From: Spirochaetales bacterium
GTDB lineage: Bacteria; Spirochaetota; Spirochaetia; Treponematales; Treponemataceae
Length of the DNA: 64,000 nt
Assembly: GCA_029098225.1 (NCBI GenBank)
Contig: JAQXNX010000009.1
Coordinates: forward strand, 33,680-97,679
Reading direction: 5' to 3'
Position 1 is the first letter of the stretch; every line of letters starts with the position of its first letter. The position numbers were made by a program, and so were the translations under genes. The notes below the pieces were generated by a model. The model did no database searches and was not told where the DNA came from. It was given only the letters and a program-made list of their open reading frames with translations. This document shows, piece by piece, positions 27,866-36,186 of the stretch.

Positions 27866-27916
27866 TACGTCGAGTCAAGGCACGCTTCGCTTAAAGCCTT
27901 GACTTCGTCGTTTTTT
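27864..27916 (+). terminator. Palindromic terminator, copy 1 of a 47-base repeat
   Basis: GTCAAGGC and GCCTTGAC form the core of a hairpin extended by CGNCG arms and followed by TTTTTT. Bases 27864-27910 match 58114-58160 closely, including non-pairing positions, so this is a dispersed repeat that also serves as a terminator for the VWA gene. A second small hairpin (GGGTTTTT/AAACCC) follows in both copies. Confidence 0.8.
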
Positions 27917-27935
27917 GGGTTTTTATTAAACCCAA

Positions 27936-27969
27936 AATCAAACAATGCCGTAAATGCCATTGTTTGATT
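27936..27969. repeat. Perfect 12-bp inverted repeat
   Basis: AATCAAACAATG at 27936-27947 pairs exactly with CATTGTTTGATT at 27958-27969 across a 10-base loop. It lies between two convergent terminators and has no T-run directly after it. It could be part of the same termination zone or an RNA-processing site. Confidence 0.5.
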
Positions 27970-28004
27970 AACGCATTTTTTTGCTTCGCAAATAATTGCT
28001 CAAA

Positions 28005-28040
28005 ATAAAAAAAATGCCTGAGTTTTTTCAGGCATTTTCT
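28005..28040. terminator. Bidirectional terminator
   Basis: AAAATGCCTG and CAGGCATTTT form a perfect stem with A-run and T-run flanks, so it can stop transcription in both directions. It serves the leftward lipoprotein gene at 28056-28622. Confidence 0.8.
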
Positions 28041-28055
28041 GAATTATTTTAAATA

Positions 28056-28622
28056 TTATTCTTCAATTAATTCTTCACTTTCTTCATAAGAGTCATCATA
28101 AGATTCATCATATTCGTCTATTTCTTCTTCTGAAGCTTCTTCAATAATGGTCTGAGACCTGTTCTGATTATTTGTCTCAAGCTTTATTGTTTCGTCTTCT
28201 ACAACAGTTGCTTCAAGCGCCTTCTTTTTCTGAATTTCTGATAATTTTTTATCTGGAATTTTTGAAAGGGCAATATTTGCAAGCTTTTTGTAAGCAGGAG
28301 GAAGCACTGTAGGATAATAATCATAAATATTCTGAAGTTCCATTATAATATCATAAGCTTCTTCATATTTTTTTTGTTTTATAAATATATGTGCAAGTTC
28401 ATATTTAGCTTCTGCAAAAACATTAGGATCAGTTCCATAACGATCAATAGCTGTATTAAAACAGAAAATAGCAGATTTATAATAGCCGCTTGTAGAAGCA
28501 TCCTGTCCCATCTGAATTATCTGAGCTGATGTTTTTTCCAAAGGAATCTCTTTAATAGACATGCAGGAAATAAAAAGTCCTGCAAACATAAATGCAATAA
28601 TCAAAAGTCGTAATTTTTTCAT
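28056..28622 (-). CDS. TPR-like lipoprotein with acidic tail
   Basis: ATG 28622 begins MKKLRLLIIAFMFAGLFISC, a lipoprotein signal with Cys at 20. The central part holds TPR-like helices (AGYYKSA-like SGYYKSAIFCFNTAIDRYG and QKKYEEAYDIIMEL), and the last 40 residues are rich in Glu, Asp and Tyr. It resembles small BamD-like or scaffold lipoproteins but I would not name it. The longer frame to 28691 is unlikely because a promoter sits between: TTGTAC, 17 bases, TAGAAT, seven bases, ATG. No Shine-Dalgarno is present. Confidence 0.75.
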   Translation of the reverse strand: MKKLRLLIIAFMFAGLFISCMSIKEIPLEKTSAQIIQMGQDASTSGYYKSAIFCFNTAIDRYGTDPNVFAEAKYELAHIFIKQKKYEEAYDIIMELQNIYDYYPTVLPPAYKKLANIALSKIPDKKLSEIQKKKALEATVVEDETIKLETNNQNRSQTIIEEASEEEIDEYDESYDDSYEESEELIEE

Positions 28623-28629
28623 AAGCCTT

Positions 28630-28658
28630 ATTCTATCCCAAAAAAGCAGTTTGTACAA
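28630..28658 (-). promoter_or_regulatory. Promoter of the TPR lipoprotein gene
   Basis: On the minus strand TTGTAC (28658-28653), a 17-base spacer and TAGAAT (28635-28630) end seven bases before ATG 28622, predicting an almost leaderless mRNA. Confidence 0.65.
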
Positions 28659-28834
28659 TAAAACATATATAATAAAGAAATAGTTACGCAATTGTATTAT
28701 ATAAATTCACTCATGTACGAATCTCTATCACACAGCGCAAATTATATTTGTTCTGTCAATTGTTCATAATACATTTTCCCTAATTTCTTCTCTGAAGTGG
28801 AAAAAATATATTTTTTGCTATATTATATTCGCAA

Positions 28835-29248
28835 ATGTGTTGTGCCAGCTTAAATAAAAAAAGATTTTCTTTTCTAATGTCTTTACTGCTTTTTATAATT
28901 CTGAACCTGTTCTTTAGCTGTGCAAGCATGAGCAATTCAACAGAAAAAAAGCAAAGATTCAATGACTGGGAATATATGGGATTTGGAAAAGAAATTCCTC
29001 TCTGGTACGAATATGCTTTGGATAAAAAACTATCTAAATTAAAAGAATTAATTCCAGAAATAAAATCTAAAAAAGATGTAATTATTTTAAAGTCCAATGG
29101 TTATAATTTAGACCAGTCAAAAAAGAAATTACAGGAAATGGAAAAAGATATTTCCGGGGAATTTATTTTTTATGATAGTTTCTGGGCAAGAATAATTAAA
29201 GACACAAGAGAACCCTATATTTCAATTGCTGTTTACATAAGAAAATAA
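28835..29248 (+). CDS. Small lipoprotein of unknown function
   Basis: The 137-residue product has a hydrophobic N-terminus ending in ILNLFFSCAS, a lipobox with Cys at about 29, followed by a soluble domain with WEYMGFGKEIPLWYEY and a C-terminal WARIIKDTREPYISIAVY. The PLWY and W-x-R pattern is reminiscent of LPP20-type lipoproteins, but this is weak. A TGC-TATATT box lies ten bases before ATG 28835 and no Shine-Dalgarno is seen. It is followed after 19 bases by galE, which has its own ribosome binding site. Confidence 0.7.
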   Translation: MCCASLNKKRFSFLMSLLLFIILNLFFSCASMSNSTEKKQRFNDWEYMGFGKEIPLWYEYALDKKLSKLKELIPEIKSKKDVIILKSNGYNLDQSKKKLQEMEKDISGEFIFYDSFWARIIKDTREPYISIAVYIRK

Positions 29249-29267
29249 AATGGAGGAAAAATAAAAA

Positions 29268-30230
29268 ATGAAGGTTTTAGTTATTGGCGGTGCAGGCTAT
29301 ATTGGAAGTCATGTTGTAAAAGAAATGATGAAGGCAGGACATAACGTTACTGTTTTTGATAATTTATCCAGCGGGCTTAGATGCAATTTATTCCCGGAAA
29401 ACAATTTTATATATGGAAACATTTTAATTGAACGCGATCTTGATCAGGCTTTTTCACTAGGCTTTGATGCCTTTGTTCATCTTGCTGCATTTAAAGCTGC
29501 CGGAGAATCTATGGTTGCACCGGAAAAATATTCAATAAATAATATTACAGGCACACTGAACATTATGAATGCAGCTGTAAAGCATAACTGCAAAATTATG
29601 ATTTTTTCTTCATCTGCTGCAACCTTTGGTGAACCTCAATATCTTCCAATGGATGAAAATCATCCACAAAAACCTATGAATTATTATGGCTTTACTAAAC
29701 TCAAAATAGAAGAATTTATGGACTGGTATGAACAGCTTAAAGGGCTTAAATTTGCAGCTTTACGTTATTTTAATGCAGCAGGTTATGATCCGGAAGGAAA
29801 AATCAGAGGTTTAGAAAGAGATCCTCAGAATCTTCTTCCTCGTGTAATGGAAGCAGCACTCGGTCAGCGTGAACTTAAGATTTTTGGAACAGATTACGAT
29901 ACCCGAGACGGAACTTGTATCCGCGATTATGTTCATGTTACGGATTTAGCCCGAGCCCATGTAATGTCTCTGAATTATATTTCAAAAAATAATAAGAGTT
30001 TAAAACTGAATCTTGGAACTGAAAAAGGAACTTCTGTAAAAGAAATAATTGATGCTTCAAGAAAAATTACAGGCAAAGCAATTCCTGCAGAAGAAGCTCC
30101 CCGCCGGGATGGAGATCCGGCATGTCTTTATACAACTTCAAAGCTTGCTAAAGAATTGCTCGGCTGGGAACCAAAATACAGCGATGTTGATACTCTTGTA
30201 AAAACAACCTGGGAAGTTTATAAAAACTAA
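29268..30230 (+). CDS. galE: UDP-glucose 4-epimerase
   Basis: GalE interconverts UDP-glucose and UDP-galactose, feeding envelope polysaccharide and galactose use. The NAD-binding GGAGYIGSHVV opens the protein, the catalytic YYGFTKLKIE (Tyr-x3-Lys) and SSSAATFGEP follow, and IRDYVHVTDLARAH and the C-terminal substrate part complete a normal 320-residue SDR protein. GGAGG lies about ten bases before the ATG. murD converges just 10 bases beyond. Confidence 0.93.
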   Translation: MKVLVIGGAGYIGSHVVKEMMKAGHNVTVFDNLSSGLRCNLFPENNFIYGNILIERDLDQAFSLGFDAFVHLAAFKAAGESMVAPEKYSINNITGTLNIMNAAVKHNCKIMIFSSSAATFGEPQYLPMDENHPQKPMNYYGFTKLKIEEFMDWYEQLKGLKFAALRYFNAAGYDPEGKIRGLERDPQNLLPRVMEAALGQRELKIFGTDYDTRDGTCIRDYVHVTDLARAHVMSLNYISKNNKSLKLNLGTEKGTSVKEIIDASRKITGKAIPAEEAPRRDGDPACLYTTSKLAKELLGWEPKYSDVDTLVKTTWEVYKN

Positions 30231-30240
30231 CTCAAATTAA

Positions 30241-31815
30241 TTAAAAGAATTTTTTGACTGTGGACATATATTTATTTCCACGGTCAAATTCATTCTGGAA
30301 CATTCCAAAAGAAGTTGCTCCAGGAGAGAATACAAAAATCTCTGGAGCAGAGTTGCTTTCATAAGTATCAGATTCAAAATTATTTTTTGCCTCTGCAAAT
30401 AATTCATCTAACGAATTATATGGGCCGTGATATTTTACATTTGCGTTATTTAGAGCAGGTAAAAGTTTATCTGTAGCAGAACCCGCAAGCAGGTACAAAT
30501 CTTTTACAGGAATTAAATCTTTCTTTTTGTTTATAAGAAGTTCTTCAAGTGGAGAAAGTTCAAGTCCCTTATCAGTTCCTCCTGTCATAAAAATTACAGG
30601 TTTACCAAAAGCCTGACTCGCAGCAACTGCAGATTCTGGAACAGTAGCACAAGAATCGTTATAAAACTTAAATTCAATTCCTTTATTATTTTTCCAGCCA
30701 TGAAAAAACTGAAGTCTATGGTCTATTCCCTGCCATCTTCCGCATATTTCAACACATTTTTCTGCACTAACTCCCATTAAATACATAACCATTGCAGCAT
30801 TTAAAACATTAGTCTTCATGTGCTCACCAGGAACAGAAAGTTCTTTCATAATAACTTCAGGTGCATTCATCCGCGGCAAAAGGATTTTTCCTGTAGAAGA
30901 ACCATCAGAATTATTTTCGAGCCATACTCCATAATTGTTTTTCTTTATATTTTGATTTTTGTCCGACTCAAGAGAATGCCGGCCATAGCGAAGCACAGTT
31001 GCCTTAGATTCACTGGCAAAAAGATCTCCCCAGCTTTCTATTCCAGCATGAATAGATTTGTCAGGTTCATATTCTTTTTCATCCGGCTCGGCATCGAAGA
31101 TTGAATAATCTCCTTTAGTCTGATCTGCGTAAATCAAACGCTTATCTGCAACATAATCTTCCATGTTTCCATACCAGTTTTGATGATCCGGAACAATTTT
31201 TGTAATAATTGAAATGTAAGGTTTTAAAACTCCCCTGCCCCGCAAATCTGCCAGCTGCCAGGAAGAAAATTCAATTACAACAGGAGTATCAGAAGAAACC
31301 TCATCAAAAAAACTTAGAGGGCTTACTGTAATGTTTCCACCAAGAAAAGTTTTAAATCCGGCTTCTTTTAAGCCATAATAAATTGCACTCACAGTAGAAG
31401 ATTTTCCCTTGCTTCCTGTTACAGCAATAAGCGGACAATCTTTAAATCTTAAGAAAATACTCAAATCTGTTTCTATTGCCTTTGCAGCTGCTAAAAATTT
31501 ATTTCCTTCAATTTTTACTCCGGGATTTTTTATTACGCAATCTGCATTTTCAAAATCTTCTATACGATGTTCACCAAGCCGCCATGTAAGTCTAGACAAA
31601 TCAAGAGAAGTATCAGCTTTTATTTTATTTACTGTAGCTTCCAGCTGCTGTTCTGTTTTCATATCAGTAATTGTTACAAAGGCACCTTTTTGCAAAAAGA
31701 ACCTTACGGCAGCTTCTCCTCCACCATTCAGGCCAAGCCCCATAATAGTAACTTTTTTGTTTTTTATATCTTCAACAGAAGTGAATGCACATTTTGATGA
31801 ATATGTATATGGCAT
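30241..31815 (-). CDS. murD: UDP-N-acetylmuramoylalanine--D-glutamate ligase
   Basis: MurD adds D-glutamate to UDP-MurNAc-L-alanine in the cytoplasm. The Rossmann-like N-terminal VTIMGLGLNGGGEAAV, ATP-binding VTGSKGKSST, GGNITVSPL and the C-terminal FMTGGTDKGLEL with FSPGATSFGMFQNEFDRG are diagnostic. The protein (about 524 residues) is longer than the usual ~450. ATG 31815 has GAGGT seven bases upstream; the open frame further upstream runs through tRNA-Leu and is not coding. Confidence 0.93.
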   Translation of the reverse strand: MPYTYSSKCAFTSVEDIKNKKVTIMGLGLNGGGEAAVRFFLQKGAFVTITDMKTEQQLEATVNKIKADTSLDLSRLTWRLGEHRIEDFENADCVIKNPGVKIEGNKFLAAAKAIETDLSIFLRFKDCPLIAVTGSKGKSSTVSAIYYGLKEAGFKTFLGGNITVSPLSFFDEVSSDTPVVIEFSSWQLADLRGRGVLKPYISIITKIVPDHQNWYGNMEDYVADKRLIYADQTKGDYSIFDAEPDEKEYEPDKSIHAGIESWGDLFASESKATVLRYGRHSLESDKNQNIKKNNYGVWLENNSDGSSTGKILLPRMNAPEVIMKELSVPGEHMKTNVLNAAMVMYLMGVSAEKCVEICGRWQGIDHRLQFFHGWKNNKGIEFKFYNDSCATVPESAVAASQAFGKPVIFMTGGTDKGLELSPLEELLINKKKDLIPVKDLYLLAGSATDKLLPALNNANVKYHGPYNSLDELFAEAKNNFESDTYESNSAPEIFVFSPGATSFGMFQNEFDRGNKYMSTVKKFF

Positions 31816-31837
31816 AGTAATACCTCGCAAAAAAAAA

Positions 31838-31861
31838 TCTCCCTGCACTGCAAGGAGATTC
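31838..31861 (-). terminator. Terminator of tRNA-Leu(TAA)
   Basis: AATCTCCTTG and CAGGGAGATT pair on the minus strand around a short loop and are followed by nine T. It lies between the tRNA and the murD ribosome binding site. Confidence 0.8.
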
Positions 31862-31863
31862 GT

Positions 31864-31949
31864 TGCCGGGAACCGGAATCGAACCGGCACGCTGATTGCT
31901 CAGCACAGGATTTTAAGTCCTGGGCGTCTACCAGTTCCGCCATCCCGGC
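31864..31949 (-). tRNA. tRNA-Leu (anticodon TAA)
   Basis: This 86-base minus-strand gene starts GCCGGGA and ends TCCCGGC plus A. The anticodon stem CAGGA/TCCTG encloses CTTAAAA, giving TAA. A long variable arm (TGCTGAGCAATCAGCG) and T-arm GCCGGTTCGATTCCGGT are present. CCA is not encoded. It sits between dacA and murD in the same orientation. Confidence 0.95.
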
Positions 31950-31984
31950 AAGTGAATATATAATAGTAAAAAACGGTTTTAGTT

Positions 31985-33478
31985 TCAAGACCTTTTCAGT
32001 TTCATTTTAAAAGCTTTACTTAATAATTTATCGGACATAGTTGAAAGCGCATTGATTTTATTAAGCTTACGGTCTGCAACAAGAGGAATTTCCTGAAGCT
32101 TATAATTTTCTATATAAATTGTAATTTTTCCGAGTACTTCACCACATTCAACATCGCCAAAAGTGTAATCCGGCAATTCGAGTTTTACTTTTACAGCATC
32201 CAGATTATCCTGACGTTTTGAGCCTACTGCAAAAGGAATGGTGAGAAATTTATCACTATATGCAGGTACAACCTTCAGCATTTTCTGATCTGAACCAAAA
32301 GCCTTTATATTGTATGGATGAACTGTCATTTCCAGAGAATAATCCGCAAAAGAAGAATGTGCCCATTCCATTAAAGCTGTTCCATCATGGACACGCCCAT
32401 TTTGTCCTTCCTTTGAATTTTTTCCCGGGCCTTTCATTGTCACGCTCAAAAATCTAGTTCCATCTCTGACAGTGGTAAGTGCAAGATTGTAGCCGCTTTC
32501 ATCAATATAACCTGTTTTTAAACCATCGCAGCCATCCAGTTTTCCCAAAAGTGGATTTGTATTTGATTGAGTTACAGGCATTGTTATATGTCGGGGAATT
32601 CCATTTGAAAAATCCTGAGAAGCCAGTACATCTCCATCTGCAAGATTTTGTTTTTTAGGATATGTAAAACTTAAAACAGAATGAAATCTATGAAGTGAAT
32701 CAGGATGTTTTTTTATATAATATGCACAGAAGGCCGCCATTTCTCTTGCAGTTGTTGTATTTAATTCACTGTAACCTGAACTTTCTACAAAGTGCGTATG
32801 AACAAGTCCAAGCGATTCTGCTACTTCATTCATGCGGTTTACAAGATTTTCCATATTACCGCAAACAGCATAAGCTAAAGCATAAGCTGCATCGTTTCCT
32901 GAACAAATTGAAAGTCCTAAAAGAAGCTCTTCCAGAGTAACCTTCTGTCCTTCTCCCAAAAACATAAGCGAAGAATGAGGAGGCATATTGCATGCCCAGC
33001 ATTCAGGTGGAAGAGAAATATAATCTTCGTAAGAAATATTTCCTTTTGTAACTTCTTCTTCAATGACAAACATTGCAAAAAGTTTTGTCATTGAAGCCGG
33101 TGGAATTATTTCGTCGGCATTATTTTCATAAAGTACAAAACCATTTGAAGCATCAATCAAAATAGAAGATTTTGCATAAACGTTCAGTTTTGGTTCAGAA
33201 ACAAGATATGGAAGTTTTTTCAGCAAGCCATAATTTTGCGGATAATTTTTTTGCAGCAATTCATCCAGCTCAATCTGTTCTGTTGCAGAAAGCAGTGTTG
33301 GAATTTGAATATTAGAAAATTGTCTGGCACGGCTTAAAGTAAGAATTCCGAATGAAGAAAAAAGTCCAAAGAATATAATAAAAACAATAAAAAGAATTTT
33401 TTTATAAGTTCGTTTTGATTTTTTTTCTTCAATTATTTCTTGAGTATCAGCTTTAGTATTTTTCATTTTATCATTCAT
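31985..33478 (-). CDS. dacA: D-alanyl-D-alanine carboxypeptidase (PBP5-type, S11)
   Basis: This enzyme removes the terminal D-Ala from peptidoglycan stem peptides. Active-site motifs are SMTK in IPPASMTKLFA, SGN in LSICSGNDAAYA and KTG in DGLKTGYIDESG. A membrane helix near the N-terminus (KILFIVFIIFFGLFSSFGIL) anchors it; a cytoplasmic 27-residue charged tail precedes it. The C-terminal beta domain is present. It starts at ATG 33478, five bases after TATAAA; a possible -35 (TTGCAG, 16 bases further) lies inside the 3' end of aroC, so the gene may have its own promoter there. No Shine-Dalgarno is visible. Confidence 0.92.
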   Translation of the reverse strand: MNDKMKNTKADTQEIIEEKKSKRTYKKILFIVFIIFFGLFSSFGILTLSRARQFSNIQIPTLLSATEQIELDELLQKNYPQNYGLLKKLPYLVSEPKLNVYAKSSILIDASNGFVLYENNADEIIPPASMTKLFAMFVIEEEVTKGNISYEDYISLPPECWACNMPPHSSLMFLGEGQKVTLEELLLGLSICSGNDAAYALAYAVCGNMENLVNRMNEVAESLGLVHTHFVESSGYSELNTTTAREMAAFCAYYIKKHPDSLHRFHSVLSFTYPKKQNLADGDVLASQDFSNGIPRHITMPVTQSNTNPLLGKLDGCDGLKTGYIDESGYNLALTTVRDGTRFLSVTMKGPGKNSKEGQNGRVHDGTALMEWAHSSFADYSLEMTVHPYNIKAFGSDQKMLKVVPAYSDKFLTIPFAVGSKRQDNLDAVKVKLELPDYTFGDVECGEVLGKITIYIENYKLQEIPLVADRKLNKINALSTMSDKLLSKAFKMKLKRS

Positions 33479-33494
33479 TTGAATTTATAGTATG

Positions 33495-34613
33495 TTATTT
33501 TTTATCTGCAATTGCGGTTTTATTTCTTAAATAAAAATCAAAAAGAGTAATTGCAGTCATTGCTTCTACGACAGGAACAATTCGCGGACAAAGACATATG
33601 TCATGACGGCCTTTTATCTGCAGTTCTGAATTTTCGTAAACTTTACTGTTTTCCCTGCGCAGAACTGTTTCTTGATTTTTAAAAATACTTGGAACAGGTT
33701 TTACTGCAACTCTGAAAATGATTTTATTTCCGTTACTCATTCCGCCTAGTACACCACCGCTATGATTAGAAAGAAATTCTGCTTGACCGTTTTTAGAACG
33801 CATAGAATCATTATTTGTACTTCCAAAAGAATCGGCAGCAGCAAAACCATCGCCAATTTCAAAACCTTTTACAGCGCCTATTGAAAGCATTGCTTTAGCA
33901 AGCTCTGCATCAAGTTTGTCGAATACAGGTTCTCCAAGACCTGCAGGACAGCCTTCTACAGTACACTCAATTATTCCTCCTGCAGAATCTCCCTGAGCAC
34001 GAATTTCTTCTATTTTTTTGCTCATAAGAGCGGCCGCTTCGTTATTCGGGGCCCGCATATTATTCTGTTCAATTTGAGAAAAAACATAAGAAGCCTCTGG
34101 AACCTGTATTCCTGCTGCACGAATTGTATATGCTGTAATTTTTATACCGCTAGCTTCAAGGAACTGATTTGCTACCGAACCGGCAGCAACGCGGGCAACA
34201 GTTTCGCGCCCGCTTGAACGTCCTCCACCACGATAATCGCGATTACCATCATATTTAATATCATAAGTATAATCTGCATGCGCAGGACGGAAGGTTGTTC
34301 TAAGATTATCATAATCTGATGAATGTTGTGATGTATTTCTTACAACAATTGAAAGTGGAGTTCCTGTTGTTTTTCCTTCAAAAAAACCTGAAAGGATTTC
34401 TGCCTTATCGCCTTCGGAACGAGCAGTAACTGCAGCATTAAGTTTTCCATCTGCACCAGCGCCTGGCTTTCGACGGTCCAAATCTTTTTGTAAGCGCTCA
34501 AGAGAAAGAGAAAAGCCTGCAGGACAACCGTCTATTACGCAGCCCAGTGCTTCGCCATGGCTTTCGCCAAATGTTGTAACTTTAAATATAGAACCGAAAG
34601 TATTTCCAGACAT
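33495..34613 (-). CDS. aroC: Chorismate synthase
   Basis: AroC makes chorismate from EPSP with reduced FMN as cofactor. Signatures are FGESHGEALGCVIDGCPAG, the central GGGRSSGRETVARVAAG and the C-terminal RHDICLCPRIVPVVEAM. Length (372 residues) is normal. The ATG lies just after an A+T-rich stretch with TATAAA eight bases away and no clear ribosome binding site. Confidence 0.95.
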   Translation of the reverse strand: MSGNTFGSIFKVTTFGESHGEALGCVIDGCPAGFSLSLERLQKDLDRRKPGAGADGKLNAAVTARSEGDKAEILSGFFEGKTTGTPLSIVVRNTSQHSSDYDNLRTTFRPAHADYTYDIKYDGNRDYRGGGRSSGRETVARVAAGSVANQFLEASGIKITAYTIRAAGIQVPEASYVFSQIEQNNMRAPNNEAAALMSKKIEEIRAQGDSAGGIIECTVEGCPAGLGEPVFDKLDAELAKAMLSIGAVKGFEIGDGFAAADSFGSTNNDSMRSKNGQAEFLSNHSGGVLGGMSNGNKIIFRVAVKPVPSIFKNQETVLRRENSKVYENSELQIKGRHDICLCPRIVPVVEAMTAITLFDFYLRNKTAIADKK

Positions 34614-34753
34614 AAAGCCATTTTATATAAAACAATATTTTTTTTCTAGTATAGTGAAATTTAATTTATAATACAAAATATATTGATATCATAGATTTTT
34701 CATATATATGAAGGCTCATTGTATAAAATAGAAAAAAAATGTATATTTTTAAC

Positions 34754-34845
34754 CGTGTGAGGGCATGGAGCACCGCCGAAGGCGTTCTTTTAAGAATGAG
34801 CGGCAGCGAAGTGCGGAACGCCCGACCCGCTTGCGGGGCACACCC
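34754..34845. repeat. GC-rich multi-hairpin element upstream of gpmA
   Basis: A 92-base G+C-rich island stands out in an A+T-rich gap. It folds by inspection into nested hairpins: CGCC-GAA-GGCG (34774-34784), GGCGTTC with GAACGCC (34781-34787 and 34816-34822) and CCCGC-TT-GCGGG (34826-34837), closed by GTGTG with CACAC. It shares the phrase GCGAAGTGCG with the element inside the radical SAM gene. Both a dispersed repeat and a structured 5' leader of gpmA are possible. The rest of the 34614-34874 gap is A+T-rich with no gene visible. Confidence 0.6.
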
Positions 34846-34874
34846 GAATACTATTTTTTTTATAGAGGATTTTT

Positions 34875-35624
34875 ATGAAGAAACTTGTTGTTATCCGTCA
34901 TGGAGAAAGTGAATTTAACAAATTGAATCAGTTCTGTGGATGGCAGGATCCTGATTTGAGCGAAAAAGGTCATGCAGAAGCTAAAGAAGCTGGAAAACTT
35001 TTGAAGGCTGAAGGTTATGATTTTGATATTGCATATACTTCTTATTTGAAACGCGCTATCCATACTTTACAGCACATTCTTGATGAAATGGATAGAGTCT
35101 GGCTTCCAACTATTAAAACATGGAAACTTAATGAACGCCATTATGGTGGTCTTGAATGCCTTAACAAGTCTGAAACTGCTGAAAAATACGGTGAAGATCA
35201 GGTAAAAATCTGGCGCCGTTCTTTTGATATTAAACCTCCTGTTTTGGAAGATTCTGATCCACGTTCTGCAAAGAACAAGGCAATGTTCCGTGATGTTGAT
35301 CCAAGCCTTATTCCACAGCATGAATCTTTGGAAACAACTATTGCACGTGCTGTTCCATACTGGGAAAGCGAAATTAAACCTCAGGTTCTGGCAGGAAAAC
35401 GTGTAATTATTGCAGCTCACGGAAACTCTCTCCGCGCTCTTTACAAATACTTCCTTAACATTTCTAATGAGGAAATTCTTGGAATTAATATTCCAACTGG
35501 TGTTCCTTTAGTATTTGAATTTAATGATGACCTTTCTAAGGTTGAAAAATTCTACTACCTTGGCGACCAGGAAGCTTTGAAGGCTAAGATGGAAGCTGTT
35601 GCTAACCAGGGAAAGAAGGCTTAA
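34875..35624 (+). CDS. gpmA: 2,3-bisphosphoglycerate-dependent phosphoglycerate mutase
   Basis: This glycolytic enzyme interconverts 3- and 2-phosphoglycerate through a phospho-histidine. The catalytic VIRHGESEFNKLNQFCGW, LNERHYGGLECLNKSE and IIAAHGNSLRALYKY are visible. It is 249 residues, the normal length. GAGGA precedes the ATG by six bases. The structured element at 34754-34845 lies in its leader or just before its promoter. Confidence 0.95.
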   Translation: MKKLVVIRHGESEFNKLNQFCGWQDPDLSEKGHAEAKEAGKLLKAEGYDFDIAYTSYLKRAIHTLQHILDEMDRVWLPTIKTWKLNERHYGGLECLNKSETAEKYGEDQVKIWRRSFDIKPPVLEDSDPRSAKNKAMFRDVDPSLIPQHESLETTIARAVPYWESEIKPQVLAGKRVIIAAHGNSLRALYKYFLNISNEEILGINIPTGVPLVFEFNDDLSKVEKFYYLGDQEALKAKMEAVANQGKKA

Positions 35625-35740
35625 GCTGACAACTTCGTTGCAGCCTAAGCTGTTATACACGGACTGCTTACGCAGCCGTGTAAATTACGTTCACACCGAC
35701 AGCTGCGCTGCGCTATAACGCATAGGCGAGGCTTCGCCCG

Positions 35741-36180
35741 CCTAATTGCTGATATGAACGCCTGGTGCTTAAATTGATGCTTAATTGCTTGACTGATTAG
35801 CCTGCTTCGCGGCTTGTCTATATGGCTTGACGCTGGTTAATTGACTGAACCTGGCTTCGCCCGCCTGATTGCTGGTATGGAGCCTGGTGCAGAGTTTGGC
35901 GCCTGATTACTGGTATGGCGCATGTTGCAAAGTTTGACGCCTAATTGTTTGACTGATTAGCCTGCTTCGCGGCTTGTCTGTATGACTTGACGCTTTGGTT
36001 AATTGACTGAACCTGGCTTCGCCCGCCTGATTGCTGATATGAACGCCTGGTGCAGGGTTTGACGCCTGATTACTGGTATGGCGCATGTTACAAAGTTTGA
36101 CGCCTGATTGCTGATATGAATGCCTGGTGCTTAAATTGATGCTTAATTGTTTGACTGATTAGCCTGCTTCGCGATTTTGA
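35741..36180. repeat. Three-copy complex repeat array, non-coding
   Basis: Three units begin CCTAATTGCTG or CCTGATTGCTG at 35741, 35864 and 36026 (about 123, 162 and 155 bases). Each contains TTGACTGATTAGCCTGCTTCGCGG and the first two end TGAACCTGGCTTCGCCCG; smaller phrases such as GACGCCTGATT and TATGGCGCATGTT repeat inside. All frames are cut by stops, so it is not coding. The preceding 35625-35740 holds further hairpins (ACACGGACTGC/GCAGCCGTGT and GGCGAGGCTTCGCC). It is not a CRISPR: no short constant repeat with unique spacers. Confidence 0.8.
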
Positions 36181-36186
36181 TACAAA

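Noticed and set aside
31816..31890. Upstream extension of the murD frame
   Set aside because: It runs through tRNA-Leu(TAA) and its terminator, and a ribosome binding site supports ATG 31815.
31409..31963. 184-codon frame antisense to murD and tRNA-Leu
   Set aside because: It covers a tRNA and the start of murD, both certain on the other strand.
35741..36180. Possible CRISPR array
   Set aside because: The repeated units are long, uneven and similar throughout; there are no short identical repeats with unique spacers and no cas genes.
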